Source of the DNA: Pacificoceanicola onchidii
Lineage (GTDB): Bacteria > Pseudomonadota > Alphaproteobacteria > Rhodobacterales > Rhodobacteraceae
Reading direction: 5' to 3'
NCBI RefSeq assembly: GCF_004804335.1
Contig: NZ_SRXY01000002.1
Coordinates: 445,306 to 509,305 of the forward strand
DNA length: 64,000 nucleotides
Under the pieces are notes generated by a model, which had not been told where the DNA came from, searched no databases, and saw only the letters and a program-made list of their open reading frames with translations. This document shows, in pieces, positions 25,763 through 34,501 of the stretch; positions within the stretch are counted from its first letter, which is position 1; the number at the start of each line of letters is the position of its first letter. A program made the position numbers and the translations under genes.

Positions 25763-25857
25763 GATATCCTCCGTGATGTCTGTTGCTTTGCGTCTCATCT
25801 GTCCTGTCGTGCACGCAGACGCTGGTCCGGAAGGAAGCACGTTATGCCCGGCCCGGC

Positions 25858-25899
25858 TAGAATTTTTTGCATGTAAAGAAAAAAAGTTTCCTCGCAGTT
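25858..25899. promoter_or_regulatory. AT-rich control region between amtB and mgsA
   Basis: Read on the minus strand, 25878-25899 gives TGCGAGGAAACTTTTTTT, close to TGTCAGGAAACTTTTTGC in front of the XRE gene, and is followed by ACATGCAAAAAA. Lies between the divergent amtB and mgsA starts and may serve both. The match is imperfect, so this is tentative. Confidence 0.3.
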
Positions 25900-25970
25900 G
25901 AGCCGCCCAAACTTTGGTGCTAGCGTCCGGAAAGGCGCCATTGGTGCGAAACAAAATGGAGAGATCGCTT

Positions 25971-26867
25971 ATGTGCGGGATCGTCGGATTATTTCTGAAG
26001 GACAAAGCGTTGGAGCCACAGCTCGGCGCACTGCTGACGGACATGCTGATCACAATGACTGATCGGGGCCCAGACAGCGCGGGAATTGCAATTTATAACG
26101 ATGAATCAACATCTTATAGCAAGATCACGGTTCAGTCGGACACCCCGGAAACAAGCTTTGCCGGGCTCGCGGAAACCCTGTCCGAAGCACTGGGTGCAGA
26201 GGTGGGAATCACCGTCAAGGACACCCATGCGGTTCTGGTTGGACCAGCTGACAAATTGGCTCAAATGCGGTCTGCAATCGAAGCCATGGAAACGCCCATT
26301 CGGGTGATGAGCACAGGCGACAGCCTCGAAATCTACAAAGAAGTGGGTTTGCCTAAAAATGTGGCAGAACGCTTCAATGTAAGTGCCATGAACGGGTCCC
26401 ACGGCATCGGCCATACCCGCATGGCAACCGAATCAGCCGTCACAACCATGGGCGCCCACCCGTTCAACACTGGTCTGGACCAATGCCTCGTTCACAACGG
26501 CTCGCTGTCGAATCACAACTCCCTGCGCCGCAGGCTGCGCCGTCAGGGTGTTCACATCGAAACCCAGAACGACAGTGAAGTTGCCGCCGCCTATCTGACC
26601 TGGAAAATGCAGAACGGTGCGACACTTGGCGAAGCGCTGGAAAGCTCGCTGGATGATCTCGACGGGTTCTTCACCTTCGTTGTCGGCACCAAGGATGGCT
26701 TTGGCGTCGTGCGCGATCCCATCGCATGCAAGCCCGCGGTTATGGCGGAGACCGACCAGTATGTTGCCTTTGGCAGCGAGTACCGCGCGCTCGTGAATCT
26801 CCCCGGCATCGAGGACGCCCGCGTCTGGGAGCCGGAACCCGCAACAGTTTACTTCTGGAACCACTAA
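25971..26867 (+). CDS. mgsA: N-methylglutamate synthase subunit A (class II glutamine amidotransferase-like)
   Basis: 298 aa, Ntn-hydrolase glutamine-amidotransferase domain. ATG at 25971 places the nucleophile at Cys2 (MCGIVGLF), which fixes the start; further motifs are MTDRGPDSAGIAIY, HTRMATES and VHNGSLSNHNSLR. Part of the three-gene, glutamate-synthase-like enzyme that forms N-methylglutamate from methylamine or gamma-glutamylmethylamide. Followed by mgsB after one base. Confidence 0.9.
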   Translation: MCGIVGLFLKDKALEPQLGALLTDMLITMTDRGPDSAGIAIYNDESTSYSKITVQSDTPETSFAGLAETLSEALGAEVGITVKDTHAVLVGPADKLAQMRSAIEAMETPIRVMSTGDSLEIYKEVGLPKNVAERFNVSAMNGSHGIGHTRMATESAVTTMGAHPFNTGLDQCLVHNGSLSNHNSLRRRLRRQGVHIETQNDSEVAAAYLTWKMQNGATLGEALESSLDDLDGFFTFVVGTKDGFGVVRDPIACKPAVMAETDQYVAFGSEYRALVNLPGIEDARVWEPEPATVYFWNH

Positions 26868-26868
26868 A

Positions 26869-27546
26869 ATGCAGACATTCGACTTGGCAGCGGAAGGGCT
26901 GCGTGAATTGAACTCGACCCTGCATGCGCAGTCCGAGGAGACGAACCAAACCAAATGGGAAGTCGTCAATCCAAGGGGCAGCCATGCCATTGCCGTTGGG
27001 CTTGATGCGCCGATCGAGGTGAACATCAAAGGCTCGACCGGCTACTACTGCGGCGGCATGAACAAACAGGCCACCGTGCATGTGCATGGCTCTGCAGGTC
27101 CCGGCGTTGCGGAAAACATGATGAGCGGCACGGTCGTCGTTGAAGGCGACGCCAGCCAATACGCCGGAGCCACCGGCAACGGCGGCCTGCTTGTCGTCAA
27201 GGGCAACGCCTCTTCGCGCTGCGGCATCTCCATGAAGGGCATCGACATTGTTGTTCATGGCAACATTGGCCACATGTCCGCCTTCATGGCGCAGTCCGGC
27301 AACCTCGTGGTTTGCGGTGATGCCGGGGATGCTCTTGGCGATTCGATCTATGAAGCGCGGCTGTTCGTGCGTGGCTCCGTCAAATCCCTGGGAGCGGATT
27401 GCATCGAGAAAGAGATGCGCCCGGAACACATCGAGATCCTGACGGATCTTCTGGCGCGCGCCGGCAGCGATGCCAAACCGGAAGAGTTCAAACGCTACGG
27501 CTCGGCGCGTCAGCTCTACAACTTCAAAATCGACAATGCTTATTAA
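26869..27546 (+). CDS. mgsB: N-methylglutamate synthase subunit B (GltB C-terminal GXGXG domain)
   Basis: 225 aa made almost wholly of the right-handed beta-helix found at the C-terminus of glutamate synthase large subunits (GltB/GlxC), with repeating glycine motifs (GSTGYYCGGMNKQATVHVHG, AGVTGN-type turns, GDAGDALGDSIYEARLFVRG). Structural part of the Mgs complex. Tightly packed between mgsA and mgsC. Confidence 0.9.
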   Translation: MQTFDLAAEGLRELNSTLHAQSEETNQTKWEVVNPRGSHAIAVGLDAPIEVNIKGSTGYYCGGMNKQATVHVHGSAGPGVAENMMSGTVVVEGDASQYAGATGNGGLLVVKGNASSRCGISMKGIDIVVHGNIGHMSAFMAQSGNLVVCGDAGDALGDSIYEARLFVRGSVKSLGADCIEKEMRPEHIEILTDLLARAGSDAKPEEFKRYGSARQLYNFKIDNAY

Positions 27547-27557
27547 GGGGCGGTGAC

Positions 27558-28904
27558 ATGAATAACTCCCAAAATGACGGTCCTCCACAGACCCTGCCCG
27601 TTCAGTCGGCGACCTTTTCGCAGAATGTGAACTCCGAAATCCGTCGTGCGGCGGCCACGGGGATCTATGACATCAGAGGCGGCGGCGCGAAGCGCAAGGT
27701 GCCGCATTTTGATGATCTGCTGTTCCTGGGCGCCTCGATTTCGCGCTACCCGCTGGAAGGCTATCGCGAGAAATGTGAGACCAAGGTGACGCTCGGCACA
27801 CGGTTCGCCAAGAAGCCGATCGTGATCGACACGCCGATCACCATTGCAGGCATGTCCTTTGGCGCCCTTTCCGGCCCGGCCAAGGAAGCACTGGGGCGCG
27901 GCGCCAGCATGGCAGGCACCTCCACCACCACCGGCGACGGCGGCATGACCCCGGAAGAGCGCGGGCACTCCACCAAACTGGTGTACCAGTATCTGCCGTC
28001 TCGCTACGGCATGAACCCCGATGACCTGCGCAAGGCGGACGCAATCGAAGTTGTGGTCGGCCAAGGCGCGAAGCCGGGCGGCGGCGGCATGTTGCTGGGT
28101 CAGAAGATCAGCGACCGCGTTGCGGAAATGCGCAACCTGCCCAAAGGCATCGACCAGCGCTCCGCCTGTCGTCACCCGGACTGGACCGGCCCGGATGATC
28201 TCGAGATCAAGATTCTTGAACTTCGCGAAATCACCAACTGGGAAAAGCCGATCTACATCAAGGTTGGCGGCGCCCGCCCCTACTTTGACACGACGCTCGC
28301 GGTGAAAGCTGGTGCAGACGTTGTTGTTCTGGACGGCATGCAAGGCGGCACCGCGGCCACGCAGGATGTGTTCATCGAGCACGTCGGCCAGCCGATCCTT
28401 GCCTGTATCCGTGAAGCGGTTCGCGCGTTGCAGGATCAGGGCATGCACCGCGAAGTGCAGCTGATCGTGTCCGGCGGTGTGCGCACCGGCGCGGACGTTG
28501 CCAAATGCATGGCGCTTGGCGCGGATGCGGTTGCCATCGGGACCGCGGCCCTGATTGCTCTGGGCGACAACGATCCCCGCTGGGAAGACGAGTATCAGAA
28601 GCTCGGCACCACCAACGGCGCGTATGATGACTGGCATGAAGGCCAGGACCCGGCGGGCATCACCACGCAGGATCCTGATCTGATGGCGCGGTTTGATCCG
28701 GTAGACGGCGGCCGCCGCCTGCGCAACTACCTCAACGTCATGACTCTTGAGGCGCAAACCATCGCCCGTGCCTGTGGCAAGAACCATCTGCACAATCTTG
28801 AGCCGGAAGACCTCTGTGCCATCACGCTGGAAGCCGCAGCCATGGCCAAAGTGCCGCTTGCGGGCACCGATTGGTACCCCGGCAAACCCGGAACCAGCTA
28901 CTGA
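27558..28904 (+). CDS. mgsC: N-methylglutamate synthase subunit C (GltB central FMN-binding domain)
   Basis: 448 aa, the FMN-containing synthase domain of glutamate-synthase type. Motifs include ITIAGMSFGALSGPAKEALG, QGAKPGGGGMLLG, the VVLDGMQGGTAATQD barrel strand and VSGGVRTGADVAKCMALGADA. ATG at 27558 has AAGGGG upstream; a longer in-frame reading would run through mgsB. Last of the mgs trio; a hairpin and then gmaS follow. Confidence 0.9.
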   Translation: MNNSQNDGPPQTLPVQSATFSQNVNSEIRRAAATGIYDIRGGGAKRKVPHFDDLLFLGASISRYPLEGYREKCETKVTLGTRFAKKPIVIDTPITIAGMSFGALSGPAKEALGRGASMAGTSTTTGDGGMTPEERGHSTKLVYQYLPSRYGMNPDDLRKADAIEVVVGQGAKPGGGGMLLGQKISDRVAEMRNLPKGIDQRSACRHPDWTGPDDLEIKILELREITNWEKPIYIKVGGARPYFDTTLAVKAGADVVVLDGMQGGTAATQDVFIEHVGQPILACIREAVRALQDQGMHREVQLIVSGGVRTGADVAKCMALGADAVAIGTAALIALGDNDPRWEDEYQKLGTTNGAYDDWHEGQDPAGITTQDPDLMARFDPVDGGRRLRNYLNVMTLEAQTIARACGKNHLHNLEPEDLCAITLEAAAMAKVPLAGTDWYPGKPGTSY

Positions 28905-28910
28905 GTAAAA

Positions 28911-28936
28911 GGGCGCAACTTCCTCTCGTTGCGCCC
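28911..28936 (+). other. Hairpin between mgsC and gmaS
   Basis: Perfect 9-base stem GGGCGCAAC / GTTGCGCCC with an eight-base loop just after mgsC. No T-run follows (TAAATACTT), so it is more likely an attenuator or stabiliser setting the mgs:gmaS ratio than a full terminator. Confidence 0.6.
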
Positions 28937-28974
28937 TAAATACTTATAAAAATTCAAAAAACAGGAAGTTCGAA

Positions 28975-30303
28975 ATGACAACTGATCTGGCTGCCTTTGC
29001 CAAGGAAAACGACGTAAAGTACTTCATGATCTCGTTCACTGACCTCTTCGGAGGTCAACGCGCAAAACTGGTTCCCGCCCAGGCGATTGCCGACATGCAA
29101 GAAGACGGCGCGGGTTTTGCAGGGTTTGCGACCTGGCTTGACCTCACCCCCGCTCACCCGGACATGCTGGCGGTGCCTGACCCGTCCTCGGTCATCCAAC
29201 TGCCGTGGCAGCGTGATGTCGCATGGGTTGCGGCAGACTGCGTGATGGAAGGTGAAGACGTGGCGCAGGCCCCGCGCAACGTGCTGCGCCGCCTGATTGC
29301 GGAAGCCGCCGAAGAAGGCCTGCACGTCAAGACCGGCATCGAAGCCGAGTTCTTTTTGCTGACACCGCAGGGGGATCAGATCAGCGATCCGTTCGATACG
29401 GCGGAAAAGCCCTGCTACGATCAGCAGGCGGTCATGCGCCGCTATGACGTGGTGCGCGAAATCTGTGACTACATGCTCGAACTGGGCTGGGGCCCGTATC
29501 AGAACGACCACGAAGACGCCAACGGCCAGTTCGAGATGAACTGGGAGTTTGACGACGTTCTCCAGACCGCCGACAAGCACAGCTTCTTCAAGTTCATGAC
29601 CAAATCGGTGGCGGAAAAGCACGGCTACCGCGCGACCTTCATGCCAAAGCCGATCGAAGGCCTGACGGGCAATGGCTGCCACGCGCACATCTCGGTCTGG
29701 GACGCGCCGGGCGCGGAGTCCAAGACAAATGTCTTTGCCGGAGAAGGCGAAGGGCAAACCGGTGAAGTTGGCCTGTCCGAGCGCGGCAAACACTTCCTTG
29801 GCGGGATCATGAAGCACGCCTCTGCATTGGCGGCGATCACCAACCCGACCGTGAACAGCTACAAGCGGATCAACGCGCCGCGCACCACCTCCGGCGCCAC
29901 CTGGGCTCCGAACACGGTGACATGGACCGGCAACAACCGCACCCACATGGTGCGTGTTCCGGGCCCGGGCCGGTTTGAGCTGCGTCTGCCGGACGGGGCC
30001 GCAAACCCCTACCTGCTGCAGGCGGTCATCATTGCGGCGGGCCTGTCCGGCATCCGCTCCAAGGCCGACCCCGGCAAACGCCATGACATCGACATGTATG
30101 CCGAAGGCTTCAAGATCAAGGGCGCGCCCAAGCTGCCGCTCAACATGCTGGACGCGCTGCGGGCTTATGACCGCGACAAAGGTCTGAAAGAGGCGATGGG
30201 CAAGGAGTTCTCCGACGCCTACCTGAAAATGAAGCTGCAGGAATGGAACTCTTTTGTGTCCCATTTCTCGGCCTGGGAGCGCGAGAACACGCTCGATATC
30301 TGA
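28975..30303 (+). CDS. gmaS: Gamma-glutamylmethylamide synthetase
   Basis: 442 aa, glutamine-synthetase fold (GS type III/GlnT group). It ligates methylamine to glutamate with ATP to give gamma-glutamylmethylamide. Visible GS elements are the beta-grasp start (FMISFTDLFGGQRAKLVPAQ), the metal-binding TGIEAEFFLL, NGCHAHISVWD and the ATP-binding region around NRTHMVRVPGPGRFELRLP. An AGGAAG site precedes the ATG. Together with mgsABC it defines the indirect N-methylglutamate route for methylamine. Confidence 0.93.
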   Translation: MTTDLAAFAKENDVKYFMISFTDLFGGQRAKLVPAQAIADMQEDGAGFAGFATWLDLTPAHPDMLAVPDPSSVIQLPWQRDVAWVAADCVMEGEDVAQAPRNVLRRLIAEAAEEGLHVKTGIEAEFFLLTPQGDQISDPFDTAEKPCYDQQAVMRRYDVVREICDYMLELGWGPYQNDHEDANGQFEMNWEFDDVLQTADKHSFFKFMTKSVAEKHGYRATFMPKPIEGLTGNGCHAHISVWDAPGAESKTNVFAGEGEGQTGEVGLSERGKHFLGGIMKHASALAAITNPTVNSYKRINAPRTTSGATWAPNTVTWTGNNRTHMVRVPGPGRFELRLPDGAANPYLLQAVIIAAGLSGIRSKADPGKRHDIDMYAEGFKIKGAPKLPLNMLDALRAYDRDKGLKEAMGKEFSDAYLKMKLQEWNSFVSHFSAWERENTLDI

Positions 30304-30324
30304 GGCAATCCAGCTGCTTCGACG

Positions 30325-30361
30325 AAGGCCGCGCCGTTTGTTCGGCGCGGTCTTTTGTTTT
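30325..30361 (+). terminator. Rho-independent terminator after gmaS
   Basis: Stem CCGCGCCG / CGGCGCGG, extended by flanking A-T pairs, six-base loop, followed by TTTTGTTTTG. Ends the mgsABC-gmaS unit. Confidence 0.88.
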
Positions 30362-30416
30362 GTAACTCGCGGTTGTCTTGATTAAGCTGAAGGCGTTGAC
30401 AGCCGGAGTTTTTCAC

Positions 30417-31136
30417 ATGCTCAACCCAGTTCCCGACGGCCGCTTGTCTGCGTCTCACAATGTCAGTGCGACGGTTCAGAAGGTGGTCGATGTGCTGTTC
30501 CAGCGCATCCAGTCGGGCGAATACGGGGTGGATCAACGTCTTCCTTCGGAGCGCATGCTTGCATCGGATCTGAGCGTCGCCCGAAACACGGTGCGGGAAG
30601 CTCTGGATGTCTTGGAGAAACAAGGGCTTATTCGCCGCAGTCCGGGATCCGGCAGCTTCGTCAATCCCAAGTCCGACCAGGGGCCGCTCACCCATTCCAA
30701 GGTTGGCGCGGAAACGTCTCCGCTGAATTTGCAGGTCACCCGAGGGGTACTGGAACCTGAAATCGTGCGTCTGGCGGTGATGAACATGTCGCCCCGGCAG
30801 ATCGAAGCGCTGGAAGAAACCCTGACAAAAATCGAAGCTGTGCGGACCGATGCAGAGGCCTTTGTACAGCTGGAAGAAGACTTCTACCGCAAGCTGGCCG
30901 AAGGCACAGGAAACCCGTTGCTGGCCAGCTGTTACGACATGGTCATCGACTGTTGCCGCCAGAGCTTTCGCGTGGCGCACCTGCGCCGGCACCTGACACC
31001 GGCGCGGATCGAAGATTACCAGCGCCGTTACAACAGCCTGTTCAACGCGGTGGCGTCACGGGACATTGAACGGGCCGTGGAGTTCATCCGCCTGCATTTG
31101 ATCGAAGAACAACGGCTGCTGCTTCAGGATTTCTGA
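30417..31136 (+). CDS. GntR family regulator, FadR subfamily (FCD domain)
   Basis: 239 aa. N-terminal GntR winged helix (about 12-80; LPSERMLASDLSVARNTVREAL, GSGSFVNP) and C-terminal all-helical FCD domain (about 95-225; EPEIVRLAVMNMSPRQIEAL, LLASCYDMVIDCC). ATG at 30417 has GGAG eight bases upstream and is preferred to one 39 bases earlier. Located between gmaS and the tmm locus, so regulation of methylamine genes is plausible, unproven. Confidence 0.88.
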   Translation: MLNPVPDGRLSASHNVSATVQKVVDVLFQRIQSGEYGVDQRLPSERMLASDLSVARNTVREALDVLEKQGLIRRSPGSGSFVNPKSDQGPLTHSKVGAETSPLNLQVTRGVLEPEIVRLAVMNMSPRQIEALEETLTKIEAVRTDAEAFVQLEEDFYRKLAEGTGNPLLASCYDMVIDCCRQSFRVAHLRRHLTPARIEDYQRRYNSLFNAVASRDIERAVEFIRLHLIEEQRLLLQDF

Positions 31137-31180
31137 CCGCAGCGTGTCTTGCTCAAACACCGCCAGAAGAACCCGATAGG

Positions 31181-32473
31181 TCAGGCCCCCAGCGTTCGGG
31201 GCATCATGGGCCCGGGATCGGCGGAGCGCTGTTGCCACATCTGACCCAAGGACTGCATTTCCGCCTTGAGTTCGGATTCATGTGCCTCGAGCCAGTCGAT
31301 CACGGAATCGAACCGCATGATGCGGGCCTTGCCGTCCCGGATCTGGACCACCGGCCAGTCTCCGACCAAAGCGTTGTCGATGCCGAAGAACTCGCGCCCC
31401 CACCATTTGGCCGCCCCGAAGGCGTGGGTCGCGCGCCCGCCCACCTTCATGGCCGCCAGAACTGACATCGGGGAGACCGTGCTGGCGCGTTGCACCGCAG
31501 CGCGCCACAGATCGAGGATCGCCGCGTATTCCCAACTCACCGCGCTCCACTGGTCCGGGAAGCGCTGGTTGTAGTCGTGATAGAAATGACCCGGTTTTTC
31601 AAAGAAGGCCCGATCGGCCAGCGCAGGATCATCAAAGTCGGGGAACTGGAAGGTGAATCCTTCCATGAACTCCGGCGATGTGCGCTCTATCAGACGCTTA
31701 TAGCCATCCGCGGTACAGGAGAGGATGGACCCTTTGAACCCCGCCCTGTAGGCGGCTTCGGTCAGGGCGTGCACCATGCTCGGGTAGCTCGTGCACCAGC
31801 ACAGCACGTCCGGCTCCAAGGCCATCATCTCGGCGACGATGGAGTCCGCCCGATTCTCGGCATCGCGCGGCTGGTACGTTACCTCGGTACAGAGCGAGAC
31901 CCCTTCTGCCTTGAAGGCCGCGCGGTAGGCGGCAAGGCTGGGCAGCCCCATGGCGTCGATCTGCGCGCAGAGCGCCACCTTCCTGGGCTTTACCGTGCGG
32001 CAGATGTACTGGACGCCAGTGACCACATAAACAGGGTGCGTTTCGCTGGGCGCGATCAAATACGGCGTGTCCGGGGACAGGTCCGATGGCAACAGCGTTG
32101 TTGTCAGCACTTTGCGCGCGTTCAGGTAGGGCTGCACCGCACGCAAAGTCGTTCCGCCCAGTGTCATCAGCAGGCAGACCCGGTCCTGATCCACCAGCTT
32201 CTGCGCGCCGCGCGCTGTGCGTTCCGGATCATCCTGCGTGTCATAGCTTATGATTTCGACCCGGTGGCGTTGCGTCCCGACCAGCAAGCCGCCTTCGTCA
32301 TTCAACCGTTCCGCCCAAAGCGTCGTGCCATAGAGTCCCGGCAAGCCCCAGCTTTCGACCGGACCGCTGAGCGGCGCCAGAAACCCAACCTTTACGGCAC
32401 GCGCAGCGAGCTGGTCCTGCTTGGGCAGTGTTCCCGTGACGGCCAAAAATTGTGCAAGGCTTGGGTCATTCAT
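31181..32473 (-). CDS. Leaderless ABC-type substrate-binding-fold protein (Peripla_BP_6 type)
   Basis: 430 aa with the branched-chain amino acid/urea/amide binding-protein fold (VKVGFLAPLSGPVESWGLPG, GGLLVGTQRHRVEIISYDTQ). The N-terminus (MNDPSLAQFLAVTGTLPKQ) is not a signal peptide: no basic start followed by a hydrophobic core. No ABC permease or ATPase is adjacent. This is the pattern of cytosolic ligand sensors such as AmiC rather than of a transporter part. Divergent from tmm with 159 bases between starts, so it may sense a methylated amine. Alternatives: mis-called start, or a protein exported another way. Confidence 0.75.
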   Translation of the reverse strand: MNDPSLAQFLAVTGTLPKQDQLAARAVKVGFLAPLSGPVESWGLPGLYGTTLWAERLNDEGGLLVGTQRHRVEIISYDTQDDPERTARGAQKLVDQDRVCLLMTLGGTTLRAVQPYLNARKVLTTTLLPSDLSPDTPYLIAPSETHPVYVVTGVQYICRTVKPRKVALCAQIDAMGLPSLAAYRAAFKAEGVSLCTEVTYQPRDAENRADSIVAEMMALEPDVLCWCTSYPSMVHALTEAAYRAGFKGSILSCTADGYKRLIERTSPEFMEGFTFQFPDFDDPALADRAFFEKPGHFYHDYNQRFPDQWSAVSWEYAAILDLWRAAVQRASTVSPMSVLAAMKVGGRATHAFGAAKWWGREFFGIDNALVGDWPVVQIRDGKARIMRFDSVIDWLEAHESELKAEMQSLGQMWQQRSADPGPMMPRTLGA

Positions 32474-32546
32474 GGATCAATCCAGTGCCTCAAGGCTCTG
32501 ACGACCGCAAATGGAAAAATAAAACTTTTCCCTACAGTGAATCTTA

Positions 32547-32610
32547 TTGACAGGTAGTGAATTCTGGTACCCTAATTGGTCCAAACCAAATGAACCAAAA
32601 AGTACCAATT
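32547..32610 (+). promoter_or_regulatory. tmm promoter with overlapping inverted repeats
   Basis: A sigma70-like pair TTGACA (32547-32552) and CCTAAT (32571-32576), spacing 18, is followed by an inverted repeat AATTGGT (32574-32580) / ACCAATT (32604-32610) and an internal TTGG-T-CCAA dyad (32576-32584). The dyads overlap the -10 and start region, consistent with a repressor site. Factor unknown. Confidence 0.45.
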
Positions 32611-32632
32611 GCAACCACCAGGGAGCTTCCCC

Positions 32633-33976
32633 ATGACCAAACGTGTCGCCATTCTCGGAGCCGGACCGTCCGGCCTCGCACAGCTGCGCGCCTTTCAATC
32701 CGCAAAAGCCAAAGGCGAGGACATCCCGGAAATCGTCTGCTTCGAGAAGCAGGAAAACTGGGGTGGCCTGTGGAACTACACCTGGCGCACCGGGCTGGAT
32801 GACAATGGCGAGCCCTGCCACGGTTCGATGTACCGGTACCTGTGGTCCAACGGCCCGAAAGAGGGTCTGGAGTTTGCCGACTATTCTTTCGAGGAGCATT
32901 TCGGCAAGCAGATCGCCTCTTATCCGCCGCGCGCCGTCCTGTTCGACTATATCGAAGGCCGCGTGAAAAAGGCCAATGTGCGCGACTGGATCCGCTTCAA
33001 CTCGGTGATCCGCTGGGTGAACTACAACGAGGACAAAGGCAACTTTACCGTCACCGTCCACGATCACACCAAGGACACCACCTACAGCGAAGATTTCGAC
33101 CATGTGATCTGCGCAACCGGTCACTTCTCGACGCCAAACGTGCCTTTCTATGAAGGGTTTGACTCGTTTAACGGCCGCATCCTGCACGCCCATGACTTCC
33201 GCGACGCGCGCGAGTTCGCAGGTCAGGACATCCTTGTGGTCGGGGCCTCCTACTCCGCCGAGGACATTGGTTCCCAGTGCTGGAAATACGGCGCAAAATC
33301 CATCACCTCTTCCTACCGCTCTGCCCCCATGGGCTTTGACTGGCCGGAGAACTGGGAAGAGAAAGTCGGCGTCGAACGGGTTGAGGGCAACACGGTCTAC
33401 TTCGTCGATGGCTCGGAGAAGAAGATCGACGCGATCATCCTGTGCACCGGGTACAAGCACTTCTTCAACTTCCTGCCCGACGATCTGCGCCTGAAGACCG
33501 CGAACCGTTTGGCGGCGGCGGATCTCTACAAGGGCGTCGTTTATGCGCATAACCCGAAGATGTTCTATCTGGGCATGCAGGACCAATGGTTCACCTTCAA
33601 CATGTTCGACGCGCAGGCCTGGTGGGTCCGGGACGCGATCATGGGCAAGCTCGAGATCCCGGCGGACAAGGAGACCCTGCTGGCCGACGTCAAGGAGCGC
33701 GAGGAACGCGAAGAGGCCAGCGATGACGTGAAATACGCCATCAAGTATCAGGCCGCCTATGTCAAAGAACTGGTCGCGGAAACCGACTATCCGAGCTTTG
33801 ATATCGACGGTGCCTGCCAGGCCTTCTTTGAATGGAAAGGCCACAAGGCCGAGGACATCATGGCGTTCCGCAACAACAGCTATAAATCGGTCATCACCGG
33901 CACCATGGCGCCTGTTCACCACACACCGTGGAAAGACGCGCTGGACGATACCCTCGAAGTGTATCTGCAAAACTGA
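32633..33976 (+). CDS. tmm: Trimethylamine monooxygenase (flavin-containing monooxygenase)
   Basis: 447 aa class B flavin monooxygenase that oxidises trimethylamine to TMAO with NADPH and O2. FAD site [13 protein letters not shown] at the start, FMO signature region [13 protein letters not shown] near residue 180, NADP site [12 protein letters not shown] near 200, and the bacterial Tmm-typical W-rich segment [14 protein letters not shown]. Length matches marine Tmm proteins. ATG at 32633 follows AGGGAG. Ends at a double terminator. Confidence 0.93.
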   Translation: MTKRVAILGAGPSGLAQLRAFQSAKAKGEDIPEIVCFEKQENWGGLWNYTWRTGLDDNGEPCHGSMYRYLWSNGPKEGLEFADYSFEEHFGKQIASYPPRAVLFDYIEGRVKKANVRDWIRFNSVIRWVNYNEDKGNFTVTVHDHTKDTTYSEDFDHVICATGHFSTPNVPFYEGFDSFNGRILHAHDFRDAREFAGQDILVVGASYSAEDIGSQCWKYGAKSITSSYRSAPMGFDWPENWEEKVGVERVEGNTVYFVDGSEKKIDAIILCTGYKHFFNFLPDDLRLKTANRLAAADLYKGVVYAHNPKMFYLGMQDQWFTFNMFDAQAWWVRDAIMGKLEIPADKETLLADVKEREEREEASDDVKYAIKYQAAYVKELVAETDYPSFDIDGACQAFFEWKGHKAEDIMAFRNNSYKSVITGTMAPVHHTPWKDALDDTLEVYLQN

Positions 33977-33980
33977 TGTG

Positions 33981-34052
33981 TGCGTGCCCGCCGGGTTTCA
34001 CCCCGGCGGGCACGCATAACCTTTGAAACCGCCCAACGGCGGTTTTCGCTTT
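33981..34052. terminator. Tandem terminator hairpins between tmm and the globin gene
   Basis: First hairpin: perfect 15-base stem 33981-33995 / 34002-34016 (TGCGTGCCCGCCGGG arm) with a six-base loop. Second hairpin: AAACCGCC (34026-34033) / GGCGGTTT (34038-34045) followed by TTTTCGCTTTT. They separate the converging tmm and tdm-globin units. Confidence 0.88.
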
Positions 34053-34090
34053 TCTTCAAGTCATGAGATGAAAACGTCGGTGCGCGCGCG

Positions 34091-34498
34091 TCAGCCGGAT
34101 GCCACACGCCAATCCGGCACGTCATTGGCCAGCATGTTGGCCGCCCGCGTCAACGTCGCCCTGAGCTTGTCCACCGCAGCGCCCCGAAGAGCGCAGTCTT
34201 CGAGAGCCTTGTCAAAAGTATCCAGCCACATCTCGACATCATTCTGACGAATGGGAACATGCGCGTGGATCTCGCGCAGGTTCATGTGGCCAAAGCGTTC
34301 GCGGTAATATTGACGCCCCCCGAGAAACCCGCAGAGGAACTCGAACTGCGCTTGACGCGTGTGGTTCAGCCCGTGCCCCCGAAAGTGCAGGCGGTGCAGT
34401 TCATGCACCTCCGGATCACTTTCCATGCGGTCATAAAACCGGTTCACGAGCTGATGCAGCACCTCTTCGCCGCCGAGTTCATCTATGAAGGCGCGCAT
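34091..34498 (-). CDS. Group II truncated hemoglobin
   Basis: 135 aa 2-on-2 globin. Family marks: LVNRFYDRMESDPEVHELHRLH at the B/E-helix region, GGRQYYRERFGHMNLREIHAHVPI with His near residue 79 as the expected proximal heme ligand, and the distal W in EMWLDTF. It begins three bases after the tdm stop, so it is co-transcribed with TMAO demethylase. The role could be O2 or NO handling near the oxidative demethylases; unproven. Confidence 0.85.
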   Translation of the reverse strand: MRAFIDELGGEEVLHQLVNRFYDRMESDPEVHELHRLHFRGHGLNHTRQAQFEFLCGFLGGRQYYRERFGHMNLREIHAHVPIRQNDVEMWLDTFDKALEDCALRGAAVDKLRATLTRAANMLANDVPDWRVASG

Positions 34499-34501
34499 GC
34501 C

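Noticed and set aside
28911-28936. Full terminator separating gmaS from mgsABC
   Set aside because: Strong stem but no T-run; gmaS has no obvious separate promoter in the short gap, so co-transcription is more likely.
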